Notes under the pieces: generated by a model | Told to the model about the DNA's origin: nothing | What the model saw: only the letters and a program-made list of their open reading frames with translations | The model's database searches: none | Origin: Aureimonas ureilytica | GTDB taxonomy: Bacteria > Pseudomonadota > Alphaproteobacteria > Rhizobiales > Rhizobiaceae | NCBI RefSeq assembly: GCF_001475935.1 | Contig: NZ_LDQA01000047.1 | Coordinates: forward strand, 1-64,000 | Reading direction: 5' to 3' | DNA: 64,000 nucleotides | Part shown: positions 1 to 8,111 of the stretch, one piece after another | How positions within the stretch are numbered: the first letter of the stretch is position 1 | How the letters are laid out: every line of letters starts with the position of its first letter | Position numbers and translations under genes: made by a program

Positions 1-229
1 CGACCCCGCCGCCGACGCGGAGGACCGCAAGGCCGGCCGTCGTCTTGCCTGCCCGACCCTCGTCCTCTGGGGTACGGATGGCACGCCGGCCAAGAAGGGC
101 GATCCGCTGACTATCTGGCGGGATTGGGCGGACGATGTGGAGGGCCAGGCCATCGACGCCGGCCATTTCCTCGTGGAGGAAGCGCCGGAGGAGACGCTGG
201 CGGCGCTGATCCGGTTCTTCGACGCCTGA
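1..229 (+). CDS. alpha/beta hydrolase, haloacetate dehalogenase-like (C-terminal part)
   Basis: Only the last 75 codons are in the window, read from base 2 to the TGA at 227-229. The visible part has the core-strand motif CPTLVLWG followed by a GHFLVEEAPEE stretch. In alpha/beta hydrolases such as fluoroacetate/haloacetate dehalogenases the His of this GHF motif is the catalytic base. The catalytic nucleophile and cap domain lie outside the window. The tryptophan-rich segment with DPLTIWRDWADDV is typical of the haloacetate dehalogenase subgroup, but epoxide hydrolases share the fold, so the substrate is uncertain. The gene ends 64 bases before the ArsR regulator gene. Confidence 0.7.
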   Translation, partial: DPAADAEDRKAGRRLACPTLVLWGTDGTPAKKGDPLTIWRDWADDVEGQAIDAGHFLVEEAPEETLAALIRFFDA

Positions 230-269
230 GCGCGTCGATCGCCCCCAAGCGAAACCGCTTGCGAATCAG

Positions 270-285
270 ATAAGTCGATGCTTAT
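270..285. promoter_or_regulatory. candidate ArsR operator (inverted repeat)
   Basis: The inverted repeat ATAAG-N6-CTTAT ends eight bases before the arsR start codon. ArsR-family repressors commonly bind such short AT-containing palindromes over their own promoter. There is no clear Shine-Dalgarno between the repeat and the ATG at 294. The site is inferred from symmetry and position only. Confidence 0.4.
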
Positions 286-293
286 GTATTGAC

Positions 294-608
294 ATGATCG
301 AAGACGATATCTTCAAGGCTCTCGCCGACCCCACCCGCCGCGCGATCTTCGAAAAGCTGGCGGAAGGGCGCAGGAATGCCAGCGCCCTGCGCGAGGGCAT
401 GGGGATCAGCCAGCCCGCCATGTCGCAGCATCTCTCGGTGCTGCGCGGCGCGGGTCTGGTGCGCGAGGAGCGGGAGGGCCGTTTCGTGCAATACGAGGTG
501 GACCCGGCGGGTCTCCAATGCGTGGCATCCTGGCTCGCGAAATATCGCGCCTTCTGGCCGGCGCGCGTCGATGATCTGAAAGCGCTTCTGAAGGAGATGG
601 ATCAATGA
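294..608 (+). CDS. ArsR-family transcriptional regulator
   Basis: This 104-residue protein matches the usual length of small winged-helix ArsR repressors. It opens with the family signature IFKALADPTRRAIFEKLAEG and has the recognition helix in SQPAMSQHLSVLRGAGLV (about residues 40-57), followed by a beta-wing with REGRFVQYEV. No metal-binding cysteine pair is visible, which fits the non-metal subgroup paired with SRPBCC proteins. Its stop overlaps the start of the next gene (ATGA), so the two are translationally coupled. It probably represses its own operon through the inverted repeat just upstream; the signal it senses is unknown. Confidence 0.9.
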   Translation: MIEDDIFKALADPTRRAIFEKLAEGRRNASALREGMGISQPAMSQHLSVLRGAGLVREEREGRFVQYEVDPAGLQCVASWLAKYRAFWPARVDDLKALLKEMDQ

Positions 609-946
609 GCGACAGCCCGGACGATGCGACGCTGGATCTCGTCTACGATCTGGACGCGCCCCCGCAAAAGGTCTGGCGGGCCCTCAGCATCCCCGCCTTT
701 CGCGAGCGCTGGCTGCCTGATGTCACGCAGCCCGAGCCAGACGCCGGCTCCGTCATCCCCGGAGAGGAACTGCGCTATTCGCTTCGCGAGAGCGAGGCAC
801 CCTTTCAAACCAGCGCCGTCACCTTCCGCATCAGCCTGAACGAGGCCGGCGGCACCCGCCTTCGCATCATCCACGAGCGCCTCGGCAGAGGCACCCGCAT
901 GATGGCCGCCAACGCCAACCGGGCAGTGCGCGCCCGCGCGGCGTGA
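605..946 (+). CDS. SRPBCC / AHSA1-like domain protein
   Basis: A 113-residue protein whose start overlaps the arsR stop by four bases. The N-terminal half shows the AHSA1-like pattern: a beta strand with LDLVYDLDAPPQKVWRALS, then FRERWLPD. ArsR plus AHSA1-like SRPBCC pairs are widespread in bacteria; the SRPBCC partner is thought to bind a small hydrophobic ligand. The protein is shorter than typical AHSA1 members (about 140-160 residues) and ends in an Arg/Ala-rich tail, so the C-terminal helix may be shortened or altered. No ligand or reaction can be inferred. Confidence 0.8.
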   Translation: MSDSPDDATLDLVYDLDAPPQKVWRALSIPAFRERWLPDVTQPEPDAGSVIPGEELRYSLRESEAPFQTSAVTFRISLNEAGGTRLRIIHERLGRGTRMMAANANRAVRARAA

Positions 947-1095
947 CGCACGCCAGCCGGGGCTCTGTCGCTCCGGCACCCACCCACGCTGCCTTTTAAG
1001 AGCTGAAGCCTGCTCGCCGATCCGGTTTTGACCGGACGGGCTGTCCCCGCTCGGCTCCTTCCCTGTCCCCACAATCCAAACCCAAGGAATTCGCC

Positions 1096-1716
1096 ATGCG
1101 CGAAGCGATGCAACTCGTCCCTATGGTGGTCGAGCAATCCAACCGGGGCGAGCGCGCCTTCGATATTTTCTCGCGGCTTCTGCGCGAGCGCGTGATCTTC
1201 ATCAATGGCGAGGTGAACGATCAGGTCTCGGCCCTCGTCTGCGCGCAGCTTCTGCTTCTGGAAGCGGAGAGCCCGAAAAAGCCCATCCATCTCTACATCA
1301 ACTCACCCGGCGGCGTGGTGACGAGCGGCCTCGCCATGTACGACACGATGCAGTTCATCCAGGCGCCGGTTCACACGCTCTGCATGGGCACGGCGCGCTC
1401 CATGGGCTCGTTCCTCTTGATGGCAGGCGAAGCGGGGGAGCGCTGCGCCCTGCCTAATGCCAGCATCCACGTCCACCAGCCGCTCGGCGGCTTTCAGGGG
1501 CAGGCCTCCGACATATTGATCCATGCCGAGGAAACGCGGAAGGTGAAGCACCGCATGACCCGGCTTTACGCCGAGCATTGCGGGCGGACCTATGAGGAGG
1601 TGGAGCGCAAGCTCGACCGGGACTGTTTCATGTCGGCCGAAGAAGCGCTGGAATGGGGCCTGATCGACCGCATCCTGCACCGCCGCCCGCTGGCGCTCGC
1701 CGCCGGGTCGCTCTGA
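1096..1716 (+). CDS. clpP: ATP-dependent Clp protease proteolytic subunit
   Basis: A 206-residue serine peptidase subunit that would form the heptameric-ring chamber working with ClpX or ClpA. The catalytic triad is readable: Ser102 in GTARSMGSF, His127 in IHVHQPLGG and Asp176 in [11 protein letters not shown]. The family's glycine-rich strand appears as [11 protein letters not shown]. The residue before the nucleophile is Arg (ARSMG) where most ClpPs have Ala. No clpX or lon gene is adjacent, unlike the usual clpP-clpX-lon order, so this is probably an extra ClpP paralogue, as is common in Hyphomicrobiales. It converges with the lipoprotein gene, the stops being seven bases apart. Confidence 0.92.
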   Translation: MREAMQLVPMVVEQSNRGERAFDIFSRLLRERVIFINGEVNDQVSALVCAQLLLLEAESPKKPIHLYINSPGGVVTSGLAMYDTMQFIQAPVHTLCMGTARSMGSFLLMAGEAGERCALPNASIHVHQPLGGFQGQASDILIHAEETRKVKHRMTRLYAEHCGRTYEEVERKLDRDCFMSAEEALEWGLIDRILHRRPLALAAGSL

Positions 1717-1723
1717 CGCTCTC

Positions 1724-1981
1724 CTACCAGATGCGCCCATAGCCTGCGCCCGGCACGACGCCGCCGACATAGAACGGATCGTCCCGCAGCCGGGCGCGCC
1801 GGTCGGCCTCGCGCGACAGGTCGATCCGTTGAAGGCAGGCGGCAAAGCCGTCCGTGCCGCGCCGGAAACCGTAATCGGCACAGCGCGCCGCGTCCCGCCC
1901 CCGCAGCGCTTCGGGCGAGACGGTCGTGCAGCTCGCCAGAGCCAGGATGGGCAGAAGAAACCAGATCGGACGCAGGGCCAT
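1724..1981 (-). CDS. small lipoprotein, hypothetical
   Basis: The ATG at 1981 is preceded by a strong AGGAGG ribosome site and gives an 85-residue protein. A longer reading upstream is possible but unsupported. The N-terminus is a lipoprotein signal: MALRPIWFLLPILALASC, with lipobox LASC and acylation at Cys18. The mature part is short, with two further Cys residues (ARCADYGFRRGTDGFAACLQR) that could form a disulfide, and an Arg-rich middle. The CxxYGF...GTxxFAxC pattern recurs in small uncharacterised alphaproteobacterial lipoproteins. It lies just downstream of lolA, the carrier that delivers lipoproteins to the outer membrane. Function unknown. Confidence 0.75.
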   Translation of the reverse strand: MALRPIWFLLPILALASCTTVSPEALRGRDAARCADYGFRRGTDGFAACLQRIDLSREADRRARLRDDPFYVGGVVPGAGYGRIW

Positions 1982-2043
1982 GATTCCTCCTGGACGCGAT
2001 TTGTCCCGAGGCGGCTCGCCGCCGCCCTCGGACCCCTCTCCGC

Positions 2044-2700
2044 TCAGCGCTTGCCGCCGGTCTGGCCCGTCGCGATCTGAGAATAGGGAATCGCGAACAG
2101 GTCGTTGTTCACCGATATGCCGTCCTCGACATTGTAGACCATGACGGTCGTGTCCTTGCCCTGCGCGTCGCGGATCGTCCATTGCCGCAGATCGTAGGTG
2201 TTGGGGTCGAACATCATGGTGATGCGCGAATTGCCGAAAATCGACTTGTCGCCCATCACGATCGTGGTGAGGTCCGGCCCTTCCTTCACGCTCTGGATAT
2301 TGGCCGAGGAGAGGTCGATGCGCTGGTCGAGCAGGAGCTTCAGCGGCGTCTTGGACAGGGGATAGAGGTCCCAGGTATTGAGCTTGCGATTGTTGACCGC
2401 GACTTGTGAGCCGTCCGAGATCACGCGCACGGGCGAGCCGGAATAGTCGAAGCGGATCTTGCCGGGCCGCTCCATGTAGAACGTGCCCTCGGTCTGGTTT
2501 CCGGCGGCGTCGAACTGGACGAACTGCCCCTTCATGGAGCGCACGCCCGAGAAATGATCGGCGACGCGCTGGGCCGTCGCGGCGGCCCCCGCTGCCTGCG
2601 CCAGCGCCGGGCCGGCGGTCAAAGCGGGCGCGAAAGCCGCGCCCATCAGCAGCGTGGCGGTGAGTCCGGCCTTGGCGATCCGGGTGAAGTTGGTCGTCAT
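2044..2700 (-). CDS. lolA: outer-membrane lipoprotein carrier protein LolA
   Basis: A 218-residue periplasmic carrier that accepts lipoproteins from the inner-membrane LolCDE complex. The start at 2700 is chosen because it has an AAGGAAA site and begins a clear signal peptide (about residues 1-34, cleavage after PALA). The unclosed beta-barrel fold is seen in MKGQFVQFDAAGNQTEGTFYMERPGKIRFDY, the hallmark of LolA, followed by LLLDQRID and the strand FDPNTYDLRQWTIRDAQG. The small lipoprotein gene lies 62 bases downstream. ftsK is nearby but separated by the gene-poor patch and a terminator, so the common alphaproteobacterial ftsK-lolA neighbourhood has probably been split by inserted DNA. Confidence 0.92.
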   Translation of the reverse strand: MTTNFTRIAKAGLTATLLMGAAFAPALTAGPALAQAAGAAATAQRVADHFSGVRSMKGQFVQFDAAGNQTEGTFYMERPGKIRFDYSGSPVRVISDGSQVAVNNRKLNTWDLYPLSKTPLKLLLDQRIDLSSANIQSVKEGPDLTTIVMGDKSIFGNSRITMMFDPNTYDLRQWTIRDAQGKDTTVMVYNVEDGISVNNDLFAIPYSQIATGQTGGKR

Positions 2701-4061
2701 GTCCGTTTCCTTGTTCGTCTCATCAGGCCGTGCAGCGGGACCGCCTCTCTCCCGCGCTGTGCCGATCCTTGTCCCGAATACGCCTAGCACATCGCTCTGG
2801 CGGCAATGCGGCATGGGCATCTCGGTTTTCTTACCACTCGAAATGGCGTGGCGCGCGAGCAATGCCAAGCCCAGCTATGTTCGTTGGAAATTTGGACTCA
2901 GAGTGCCGATACCTACAAGAAGATCCCCCAGGTGCGCCGCCTGATCCGCTTCTCCGTAGCTCTTACTCCGGGATCCTCGTCCCACCGAAGCGCAGAAGGT
3001 GCCGACCAGCATGGTTTGGTCGGCACCGGGCGTCTCAACGCATCAGGCGCTTCTGGATAGAAGCAACAATATGGGCCACGATATGCGACCAATAAAGAAA
3101 CCCATGCACATCATGCAGCAATTCCCGCAATCCCACGGGAGTTCCCAATTCGGGCCTTGACAGAATAAAGCCGGTGACACTAGCCGCCATATACGCGTAG
3201 AATAGACGCGAGGCGATGATATGGCCCATTTCCATGAGCTCATCCTCTCTTGGTTGTGTCCTCGTCGGGAAAGTTTGGCGACCGACCGACTTGGACGCTG
3301 GAAATTGGAGCCCGCTCTCACGAGTGGGCTTCTTTCGTTTCAGGCACTTACATCATCACTATACCTCGCGTTTGAACACCAAGCGACCTACTGCCTGTAG
3401 CGAAACCTCTATCTCCACAATCTCACATCAAAGCTTGTGGAAGACGTAAAAGTTAAAGAATCGCTACCGCCCCTCATTATCGCACACACTCCCTTAAGGA
3501 GTCCTAACTTGCGTTAACTTTTATTCCCGCCGCAGCGATGGTCGGTTCGGCTGCGAACCTCGGTCATCAATGGAGTTGGTACGAAAGGTTTCGATAGCCT
3601 CACGGGCATCAATTCATAGGCCAAAGTCCAGACCCGATCTGGATTTGTTCGCGACTCCCAAAGAAAGTCGCAAACGATGTCCGCATGTGAAGCAGACATC
3701 GTCCGTACCCATGCATAACGCTACAATTTTCGGGAAACGAAGCTTAGGACGCAGATCCTACAGTGGAGCAGTTCCCTTGAACGTAGCTCAAACTAAAAAA
3801 GCGAGTTTTACTCGATATACCGACTTAGAGAGAAAGGGGATTTGTGAAAACCAAACATCTCCAATTTGTGCCGTTTTCCAGAACCCGTTCTCTCCAGCAT
3901 GTAAATGCTGCCTCCCATGCGAATTCAACGGCTGGATGAGGCGAAGTGTCAGCCGCGTCCACTCTCTGGAACGCGCTACCATCTCAACCACGATACGTTG
4001 GTAACGACGGATGTCTGGAATGATGGTGCGGGCTGAGAACGATCTATTCGAGTTTAAACGC
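2701..4061. other. gene-poor patch with lower GC
   Basis: About 1.36 kb between lolA and the ftsK terminator. It contains one plausible small gene (3035-3235) and otherwise short overlapping reading frames that look random: no family motifs, no good ribosome sites, odd composition. Base composition is visibly more AT-rich than the flanks, with several A/T runs near 3360-3530 and 3720-3860. This looks like inserted or decaying DNA between lolA and ftsK. No tRNA, repeat or transposase remnant was recognised. Confidence 0.5.
3035..3235 (-). CDS. small hypothetical membrane-associated protein
   Basis: A 66-residue reading frame starting at an ATG preceded by AGAGGATGAGCTC, a fair ribosome site. 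The protein has two weakly hydrophobic stretches (about residues 4-24, IIASRLFYAYMAASVTGFIL, and 47-60, LYWSHIVAHIVASI), with several His residues in the second half (LHDVHGFLYWSHIVAHIV). The pattern could be one or two membrane-associated helices. Another frame overlaps it (3043-3321) and looks less protein-like. It sits alone in an AT-richer patch. I do not recognise the family. Confidence 0.4.
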   Translation of the reverse strand: MEMGHIIASRLFYAYMAASVTGFILSRPELGTPVGLRELLHDVHGFLYWSHIVAHIVASIQKRLMR

Positions 4062-4088
4062 AAAAACGGGCGCGATCGCTCGCGCCCG
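4062..4088 (-). terminator. rho-independent terminator of ftsK
   Basis: A perfect 9-bp stem (CGGGCGCGA/TCGCGCCCG) with loop TCGC. On the minus strand it is followed by five Ts (the A run at 4062-4066). It lies 57 bases past the ftsK stop codon. Confidence 0.85.
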
Positions 4089-4144
4089 CCTGATCATCTC
4101 CCATCGAAGCACGCGCCCTTATCCGGGGCGCGCCTTATTCGCGC

Positions 4145-7100
4145 TTAAGCGTTGTCCGTCGGCACCAGAATCTCGCGCTTGCCGGCATGGTTGGCGGGGC
4201 CGACGATGCCTTCGCGTTCCATGCGCTCGATGATCGAGGCGGCGCGGTTGTAGCCGATCTGGAGGCGGCGCTGGACGTAGGAGGTGGAGGCCTTGCCGTC
4301 GCGCAGCACGATCGCCACCGCCTGATCGTAGAGATCGGCGCTTTCTTCCATGCCGGCCGTGGAACCACCGGCGGCTGCGGCCGGGGCCTCCTCGTCCTCG
4401 TCCTCCAGAATGGCGTCGAGATACTCCGGCACGCCCTGCGTCTTCAGGTGCTTCACGATCTCCTCCACCTCGTCGTCGCCGACGAAGGGGCCGTGGACGC
4501 GCTGGATGCGACCGCCGCCGGCCATGAAGAGCATGTCGCCCATGCCCAGCAGCTGCTCGGCGCCCTGCTCCTGCAGGATGGTGCGCGAGTCGATCTTGGA
4601 CGTCACCTGGAAGGAGATGCGGGTCGGGAAGTTGGCCTTGATCGTGCCGGTGATGACGTCGACCGAAGGACGCTGCGTCGCCATGATGACGTGGATGCCG
4701 GCGGCGCGGGCCATCTGCGCGAGGCGCTGGACCGTGCCTTCGATGTCCTTGCCGGCCACCATCATCAGGTCGGCCATCTCGTCGATGATCACGACGATAT
4801 AGGGCAGCGGCTGGAGGTCGAACTCCTCCGACTCGAAGATCGGCTCGCCGGTCTCGCGGTCGAAGCCGGTCTGCACCGTGCGCGAGATCGATTCGCCGCG
4901 CTCGATCGCGGAGGCGACGCGGGCGTTGAAGCCGTCGATATTGCGAACGCCCACCTTCGACATCTTGCGGTAGCGGTCCTCCATCTCGCGGACCGTCCAC
5001 TTCAGCGCCACGACCGCCTTCTTCGGATCGGTCACGACCGGGGCCAGAAGATGCGGGATGCCGTCATAGATCGAGAGTTCGAGCATCTTCGGGTCGATCA
5101 TGATCATGCGGCATTCGGCCGGGCTCATCCGGTAGAGCAGCGACAGGATCATCGTGTTGATCGACACCGACTTGCCCGAGCCGGTGGTGCCGGCGACCAG
5201 CAGATGCGGCATCTTGGCGAGATCGGCGATGACGGCTTCGCCGCCGATCGTCTTGCCGAGCGCCAGCGGCAGCTTGGCCTTGGAGCCGGCGAACGTGTCG
5301 GAGCCGATCATCTCGCGGAAATAGACGGTCTCGCGACGCTGGTTCGGCAGTTCGATACCGATCGCGTTCTTGCCGGGGATGACGGCGACGCGCGCGGCGA
5401 TGGCCGACATGGAGCGGGCAATGTCGTCGGCGAGGCCGATGACGCGGCTCGACTTGATGCCGGGCGCGGGCTCCAGCTCATAGAGCGTCACGACCGGGCC
5501 GGGGCGCACTTCGATGATCTCGCCCTTCACGCCGAAATCATCGAGGACGCCTTCGAGAAGACGGGCGTTCTCCTGCAGGATTTCGGGCGTCAGCGAATTG
5601 TCGCGGTTGCGCGGCTTGGGCGGAGCCAGAAGCTCGATCGGCGGCAGGATGAACTCCTCGTTGAGATCGGGATGGCCGAACTCGGCGAGGCGCGCGCGCG
5701 AGGACTGGTGCGCGTGCATGTCCATGGAGGGCTGCATCTGCACGCGAACCGGGCGCGGATCGGCCGCCATGGCGCCGCGCGCGGCGACACCGGCCTGCGG
5801 GGCGGGACGCGGGGCGACGGGCGCGGGGCGCGCGGGCTCCGGCTCGGGGCGCTGCGCGCGCTTCAGGCCGGGAAAGGCCACGATATTGTTGGCGATGAAG
5901 CCGCGCCAGCCGCCCTGCTCCTCGGGCTCGGGCTCGCGGCGCATCTCGGCCTCGACGCCATAGGGCTCGTCATGGAAGCGGTCTTCGTCCTCTTCTTCGG
6001 CGGCGATGCGCTCTTCCAGGGTCGGGCGCGATTCGTCGCCGAGATGAGCATGGGTTTCCAGCTCGAACGGCGCGTCCTCGAATTCATCTTCCTCGTAGCG
6101 CTCGGTCTCGAAGCGGGGCTCGTGATGCGCCTCGTCATGGGCGCTCTCGTGATAGTCCTGCGCGGGGTCGTAGTCGCCCTCCGTGTCCGGGGCCGGCAGA
6201 CCGAGTTCGGCCGCGCGGGCCGCCTCCGCCGCCGCCAGCAGCGCCGCTTCGCGCTGGGCCATCTTGTAGGAGCCGTTCCAGTCGGAGCGGCCGTGGCGCA
6301 CCGTGGCCTTGCTCGTGTCCACCGTGCGGCGCGCCGGCATCTCGGGCGCGGCAACCGTCGGGGCCGGAGCGCGGGCAGCAGGAGCGGGAGCCGGCGCTTG
6401 CGCGCGAGCAGGCGCGGCCGCGCGGGGCTGTGCGGCCGGCGCGGGCCGGGCGGCGGGCTCGGGCACAAAGCCCATCTCGGTCTCGTCGGGCTCGAACTCC
6501 ACCGCCTCGTCGAAGCGCGGCGGCTGCACGATGCGCGGGCCGCGCGAGGCCGGCGCGCGGCCGGCTTCCGCTTCCTCGGCCGCGCGCAGCGCCTCGCGCA
6601 GGCGCGCTTCGGGCGCGGGCGGCATCAGGGGCGCGTCGCGGTCCCAGTCGCGATGGGCGAACGGATCGTCGCGCAGGCGGCGTGCCTCGGCGATGTCGCC
6701 GATCTTGCGGCCGAGCGCCGAGCGGGCCGAATAGAGCCAGTGGCCGGCCGCGCCCGCCAGAAGCTGCATCGCGCCTTCGCGCTCGTCGTCGTGGCGGCCG
6801 CGCGCCGCACCATGGCCGCGCGGATGCATCTCGGCCTCGTACTCGTCCGACAGGCGGGCCACGAGACCCGCGCCGTTCAACACGCACCAGACGGCCGGCA
6901 GCGCGAAGACGACCGCCAGCACAATGCCGAGCGAGCCCTGCGGATAGGTGCCCGTGGCGAGCGCCGGGATTTTCAGAACGAGATCACCGACCACACCGCC
7001 CAGACCAATCGGCAGCGGCCAGCTCGCGGGCGAGGGAAGGCTGCCCAGCGCGGCGCTGGCCAGCGCCATGCCCGCCAGCGCCCACCAGGCGCGCGCGCCC

Positions 7101-7402
7101 GAGCGCCCGACCCGGCGGCCGAGCAGCAGCAGCACGCCCCGCGCGGTCAGAAGCACCGGCAAGAGCACGGCGGCGAGGCCGAAAAGCTGCATCCCGAGAT
7201 CGGCAACCATCGCGCCGGAGCGGCCCGCGAGATTCTGCACCGCGTGGTCGTTGGAATAGCTCAGCGACGGGTCGTCCACCGTCCAGCTCGCGAAGGACAG
7301 GGCAAGCCAGATGGACGCGGCGACCAGCGCCAAGCCCAACACCACCTGCGCCGGGCGGCCCAGCCGGCCAGCGCCCTCTTCCCGTGCTTCGATCGATGCC
7401 AT
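4145..7402 (-). CDS. ftsK: DNA translocase FtsK
   Basis: A 1085-residue septal DNA pump that clears chromosome termini and activates XerCD recombination at division. The N-terminal third has four hydrophobic segments, followed by a long low-complexity linker rich in Ala, Pro, Glu and Arg. The motor domain holds Walker A GTTGSGKS (about residues 735-745) and Walker [11 protein letters not shown] (about 870). The C-terminal gamma winged-helix domain reads [17 protein letters not shown] and then [11 protein letters not shown]. The start at 7402 is preferred because AAGGG lies seven bases upstream; an in-frame ATG at 7408 and one at 7540 are alternatives. A CtrA-type box lies about 155 bases upstream and a terminator follows the gene. 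Confidence 0.95.
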   Translation of the reverse strand: MASIEAREEGAGRLGRPAQVVLGLALVAASIWLALSFASWTVDDPSLSYSNDHAVQNLAGRSGAMVADLGMQLFGLAAVLLPVLLTARGVLLLLGRRVGRSGARAWWALAGMALASAALGSLPSPASWPLPIGLGGVVGDLVLKIPALATGTYPQGSLGIVLAVVFALPAVWCVLNGAGLVARLSDEYEAEMHPRGHGAARGRHDDEREGAMQLLAGAAGHWLYSARSALGRKIGDIAEARRLRDDPFAHRDWDRDAPLMPPAPEARLREALRAAEEAEAGRAPASRGPRIVQPPRFDEAVEFEPDETEMGFVPEPAARPAPAAQPRAAAPARAQAPAPAPAARAPAPTVAAPEMPARRTVDTSKATVRHGRSDWNGSYKMAQREAALLAAAEAARAAELGLPAPDTEGDYDPAQDYHESAHDEAHHEPRFETERYEEDEFEDAPFELETHAHLGDESRPTLEERIAAEEEDEDRFHDEPYGVEAEMRREPEPEEQGGWRGFIANNIVAFPGLKRAQRPEPEPARPAPVAPRPAPQAGVAARGAMAADPRPVRVQMQPSMDMHAHQSSRARLAEFGHPDLNEEFILPPIELLAPPKPRNRDNSLTPEILQENARLLEGVLDDFGVKGEIIEVRPGPVVTLYELEPAPGIKSSRVIGLADDIARSMSAIAARVAVIPGKNAIGIELPNQRRETVYFREMIGSDTFAGSKAKLPLALGKTIGGEAVIADLAKMPHLLVAGTTGSGKSVSINTMILSLLYRMSPAECRMIMIDPKMLELSIYDGIPHLLAPVVTDPKKAVVALKWTVREMEDRYRKMSKVGVRNIDGFNARVASAIERGESISRTVQTGFDRETGEPIFESEEFDLQPLPYIVVIIDEMADLMMVAGKDIEGTVQRLAQMARAAGIHVIMATQRPSVDVITGTIKANFPTRISFQVTSKIDSRTILQEQGAEQLLGMGDMLFMAGGGRIQRVHGPFVGDDEVEEIVKHLKTQGVPEYLDAILEDEDEEAPAAAAGGSTAGMEESADLYDQAVAIVLRDGKASTSYVQRRLQIGYNRAASIIERMEREGIVGPANHAGKREILVPTDNA

Positions 7403-7555
7403 CGCCATGCCCTTGAGCCCTGAAGTCGGCGGGAAAGCTCCCGCATGTGCCCCGTGCCACGCCTCGAAGGGCCGCCCCGCCCTGCCCTCTCGCAAAGGCG
7501 GGAAGCGGCCCGCCGTCGAAGACGCAGCCTTTTGCGCCAAGGTAAAGAAAGCTGG

Positions 7556-7570
7556 TTAAAGCGCATTTAA
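7556..7570. promoter_or_regulatory. CtrA-type box upstream of ftsK
   Basis: TTAA-N7-TTAA occurs exactly at 7556-7570, inside a larger perfect palindrome (GGTTAAA-GCGCA-TTTAACC, 7554-7572). This is the alphaproteobacterial CtrA consensus. It lies between ftsK and the divergent GNAT gene, so it could control either; a cell-division gene is the likelier target. Confidence 0.6.
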
Positions 7571-7721
7571 CCCTCATCCGACGGATCATCAGTCTCTCTG
7601 TCGAGTGCCCCTGCGCCCTCGGCCTGTCGCGTGTGTGATGGAACCGCGAGGGGCGTGCGCGACATAAGGAGGCAGGCGCGCCGAGCGGCGCGATGAAGAC
7701 GCGAAAAAGGAGCGAGAGATC

Positions 7722-8033
7722 ATGGAGATCAGGCACGAGGATCGCGGCCGGGGCGGCGTGTTCGCGGCGGGCGAAGGAGACGACCGGGCCGAGCTGACCT
7801 ATTCGCCGGCCGGCATCCAGAATTCGCTGGTGTTCGACCACACCTATGTTCCCGAGCATCTGCGGGGCCAGGGCATCGCCGAGAAGCTGGTGGACCATGC
7901 CGTCGCCTATGCCCGCGAACAGGGCATGAGCGTGGTGCCGGCCTGCTCCTATGTCCGCTCGCTGTTCCAGCGCCACCCTGAGCGCTACGGCGATGTCGTC
8001 ACGCGCGAGGACAAGCCCTTCGGACGCATCTGA
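7722..8033 (+). CDS. GNAT-type N-acetyltransferase (small YjdJ-like)
   Basis: A 103-residue protein with a ribosome site (AAAGGAGCGAGAG) before the ATG. It belongs to the compact GNAT subgroup that keeps only the acetyl-CoA binding core: FDHTYVPEHLRGQGIAEKLVDHAVAYARE (about residues 38-66), where RGQGIA is the pyrophosphate-binding loop, then a conserved CSYVRSLFQRHPERY near the end. These proteins are about 90-110 residues long, so this one is complete. Their substrates are not known. It is divergent from ftsK and converges with amtB. Confidence 0.85.
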   Translation: MEIRHEDRGRGGVFAAGEGDDRAELTYSPAGIQNSLVFDHTYVPEHLRGQGIAEKLVDHAVAYAREQGMSVVPACSYVRSLFQRHPERYGDVVTREDKPFGRI

Positions 8034-8042
8034 CAGCGCATG

Positions 8043-8072
8043 AAAAAAGGCAGGCGGATCGCTCCGCCTGCC
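8043..8072 (-). terminator. rho-independent terminator of glnK-amtB
   Basis: A perfect 10-bp stem (GGCAGGCGGA/TCCGCCTGCC) with a four-base loop. On the minus strand it is followed by six Ts (A run 8043-8048). It lies 39 bases past the amtB stop. It may also stop transcripts from the convergent GNAT gene, although no T run follows on the plus strand. Confidence 0.85.
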
Positions 8073-8111
8073 CTTCGTGTCGAGAATCCGGACCGGGAGA
8101 CCCGGCCGTTT

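Noticed and set aside
3570-4004. 144-codon frame in the AT-richer patch
   Set aside because: No ribosome site, mixed composition rich in Ser, Arg and Cys, and no family pattern; it overlaps equally weak frames on the other strand.
4187-7423. Open frame of over 1000 codons on the plus strand opposite ftsK
   Set aside because: It is exactly antisense to FtsK, His/Arg/Gly-rich and without family motifs. Long antisense frames are expected where GC-rich codon bias suppresses stops.
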